From Oscillospiraceae bacterium (GTDB lineage Bacteria > Bacillota > Clostridia > Oscillospirales > Oscillospiraceae), in contig JAITQY010000093.1 in the NCBI GenBank assembly GCA_031288675.1, positions 1 to 7,113 of the forward strand: 7,113 nucleotides of DNA. Reading direction: 5' to 3'. The notes below the pieces were generated by a model. The model was not told where the DNA came from. It did not search any database and saw only the letters and a list, made by a program, of their open reading frames with translations. The translations under genes were made by a program, and so were the position numbers. Of the stretch, positions 6,024-7,113 are shown piece by piece. The first letter of the stretch is position 1, and every line of letters begins with the position of its first letter.

Positions 6024-6037
6024 GGACGGCAGACGGC
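6024..6037. repeat. Two-unit heptad patch downstream of whiA
   Basis: GGACGGC and AGACGGC stand in tandem directly before an A-rich run. They resemble the AGTCGGC unit of the large array, which also has an A-rich neighbour. With only two units, chance cannot be excluded. Confidence 0.35.
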
Positions 6038-6050
6038 AATAAAAAATTCT

Positions 6051-6938
6051 CTATTTCGACTCCTCAATGAGTTTACGCAACCTGTGAGCCAGCCCTGATT
6101 TGCTAATACCGGCAAGCTCAGCGAGTTCCGCAAGGCTTGCGCCTTCGTTATCGCTGCGAAGTTCCGCCGCCTGACGGAGAGCGTCGCTGAGCGAACCAAG
6201 CCGTCCCGCAGAGCGCAGACGTTTAATCGCCTGAAGCTGCTCGACCGCCGCGTTCGCAGTCTTGTCCGCGTTTGCGGTAATGCAGTTGACCTCCCGGCTG
6301 GCATTGATGCGAAGGCTCTTTTCAAGTTTCGCATTCATATGCTCCATTGACGCAAGCGAGGCGCCCATAAGCGTCAGCGCGTCCTCTATATCACCGCTTC
6401 TCTTGAAATAAATAGTATAACTGCCGTTGCGGTTAACGCTTTTCGGACGCAGACCGAGTTCCTCTAACAGGCTGAACATTCCTCTGTCTACGTGATAGCG
6501 GTTTGTACGGAGTTCAAGATGATAGCGTTTGGCAGGATCGGTAACGCTGCCTCCTGCAAGGAACGCGCCGCGCAAAAACATCGCTCCGCATTCCTCGCTC
6601 CGCAGAACCGCGCGGTTAAGCCGCAAAGACGGTTCCGAAGCAGGGTCGTAACCGTACCTATCCATTATCAGCCTAAGCATTGAGGGAACGCCGATTTTAA
6701 GCGTAAATTTTCCGCTTTTTCCAGTTCCGCCGCTTTCAAACCCTGCGCCGAATACGCTCTTAAATAACGCCGGTAACGCTTCCGCAAAGTCCGCGCTCTC
6801 CGTTACGATTTTTATTCCCTCCGCGTTGAATTGATTGCAGTACAGCAAGACGCCGTAAACCGCACACTCAGCAAGCTCCCCGTCAAGCTCAGGAAGCTTC
6901 TTCGATAATTCAGCTTTTACATTTGATGAAAATGACAT
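6051..6938 (-). CDS. whiA: DNA-binding protein WhiA
   Basis: A 295-residue WhiA. The N-terminus MSFSSNVKAELSK is the usual start of the family and fixes the ATG. Residues about 1-200 form the LAGLIDADG homing-endonuclease-like fold without nuclease activity; FLRGAFLAGGSVTDP (121-135) is its signature. The linker ASREVNCITANADKTANAA (213-231) is highly conserved. The C-terminal helix-turn-helix covers about 245-292, with SLAELAELAGISKSGLAHRL at 268-287. Slightly shorter than most homologues (about 310-325 residues) but with no missing part that I can see. In Streptomyces WhiA activates sporulation division genes, and in Bacillus it affects cell division and nucleoid separation. It usually follows rapZ and the yvcK/mgfK gene; here a DegV-family gene lies upstream instead. 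No Shine-Dalgarno sequence is visible in the 20 nt before the ATG, and a GC-rich hairpin ends 15 nt upstream of it. Confidence 0.97.
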   Translation of the reverse strand: MSFSSNVKAELSKKLPELDGELAECAVYGVLLYCNQFNAEGIKIVTESADFAEALPALFKSVFGAGFESGGTGKSGKFTLKIGVPSMLRLIMDRYGYDPASEPSLRLNRAVLRSEECGAMFLRGAFLAGGSVTDPAKRYHLELRTNRYHVDRGMFSLLEELGLRPKSVNRNGSYTIYFKRSGDIEDALTLMGASLASMEHMNAKLEKSLRINASREVNCITANADKTANAAVEQLQAIKRLRSAGRLGSLSDALRQAAELRSDNEGASLAELAELAGISKSGLAHRLRKLIEESK

Positions 6939-6953
6939 TTGATCAGTATTGTG

Positions 6954-6973
6954 GGACGGGTCTTGACCCGACC
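6954..6973. repeat. Palindromic repeat in the whiA leader
   Basis: CGGGTC (6957-6962) and GACCCG (6965-6970) are perfect inverted arms around TT. After one A-A mismatch, the outer GG and CC pairs extend it. It lies in the 72-bp gap between the DegV gene and whiA, its edge 15 nt before the whiA ATG. On the minus strand its core reads GGGTCAAGACCCG, close to the palindrome at 2911-2931. Confidence 0.6.
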
Positions 6974-7010
6974 GTTATTTATGTTATCTGTGATGTAATT
7001 ACAAAAACCC

Positions 7011-7113
7011 TCATTGCCGGCAGAACAGAACTCCAAGCGTACCGGGACCGCAGTGATTGCTTATCGTACAACCCGCCGGGCATATAAGTATCTCTTCAAA
7101 CGGCTGATACTTT
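7011..7113 (-). CDS. DegV family protein, C-terminal fragment cut by window edge
   Basis: Only the last 33 codons and the TGA stop (7011-7013) are inside the window. The peptide ends with a segment containing ILICPAGCTISNHCGPGTLG followed by VLFCRQ. The pattern of a small hydrophobic strand, Ile/Cys, a His, then GPGTLG and a final hydrophobic strand is the typical end of DegV-family proteins (compare HxGPG-LG near their C-terminus). DegV proteins (FakB type) bind a fatty acid and present it to the kinase FakA. Whether this one does cannot be judged from so short a piece. It is followed by whiA on the same strand after 72 bp, and no clear terminator lies between, so the two may share a transcript. 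Confidence 0.75.
   Translation of the reverse strand, partial: KYQPFEEILICPAGCTISNHCGPGTLGVLFCRQ

Noticed and set aside
6001..6050. Rho-independent terminator of whiA
   Set aside because: The region has T- and A-runs but no GC-rich hairpin before a T-run on the minus strand.
5987..6334. Minus-strand open frame of 115 codons overlapping the end of whiA
   Set aside because: It is in another frame of whiA; its Arg/Ser-rich composition is that of an out-of-frame reading, and whiA is intact.
6994..7003. TGTAATTACA palindrome downstream of the DegV gene as an operator
   Set aside because: A single 10-bp A/T-rich palindrome with no clear promoter around it; too likely by chance.

Overview
The window looks like chromosomal DNA of a Gram-positive member of the Bacillota, most likely an uncultured Clostridia-type organism. 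The reasons are a full-length WhiA, a DegV-family protein, a G5-M23 cell-wall peptidase and near-consensus sigma-A promoters with 17-bp spacers. This placement is an inference from gene content; no rRNA or other phylogenetic marker is present. Every gene I can support lies on the minus strand, so transcription runs from high to low coordinates.

Layout in transcription order: (1) 7011-7113, the C-terminal 33 residues of a DegV-family fatty-acid-binding protein. (2) 6051-6938, whiA, a DNA-binding regulator of sporulation/cell division, preceded by a palindromic repeat and without a visible Shine-Dalgarno sequence. (3) 5097-5882, a secreted or membrane-anchored G5 plus M23 metallopeptidase with its own strong promoter and a WalR-like direct-repeat box at the predicted transcription start. 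(4) 4632-5096, a 465-bp gene-free region holding a 15-bp perfect hairpin, a perfect consensus promoter, a long array of degenerate 7-bp repeats and a second promoter. (5) 1-4631, a four-gene operon: Gld-type ABC ATPase, ABC-2 permease, GldG-like auxiliary protein with two membrane anchors, and a DUF4340 protein cut by the left edge.

The four operon genes are tightly linked: ATGA overlap between ATPase and permease, and TAATG overlap between the GldG-like and DUF4340 genes. The exception is the permease/GldG-like junction, where 112 bp hold a palindromic repeat and a short heptad patch. Together they should form a membrane ABC complex with large extracytoplasmic auxiliary subunits. It is related to the gliding-motility-associated GldA/GldF/GldG transporter, but its substrate in non-gliding bacteria is not known.

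The most unusual structure is the heptad array at 4766-4933. It is 24 consecutive 7-bp units kept in one register for 168 bp while the unit sequence drifts between AGTC-, RGGAG- and ATTAA-type motifs. A perfect TTGACA-N17-TATAAT promoter lies directly beside it, and its predicted +1 is the first base of the array. The array is therefore probably transcribed, either as part of the leader of the ABC operon or as a separate RNA. Smaller heptad patches occur at 2958-2978 and 6024-6037. No CRISPR, tRNA, rRNA, transposase or phage gene was seen.
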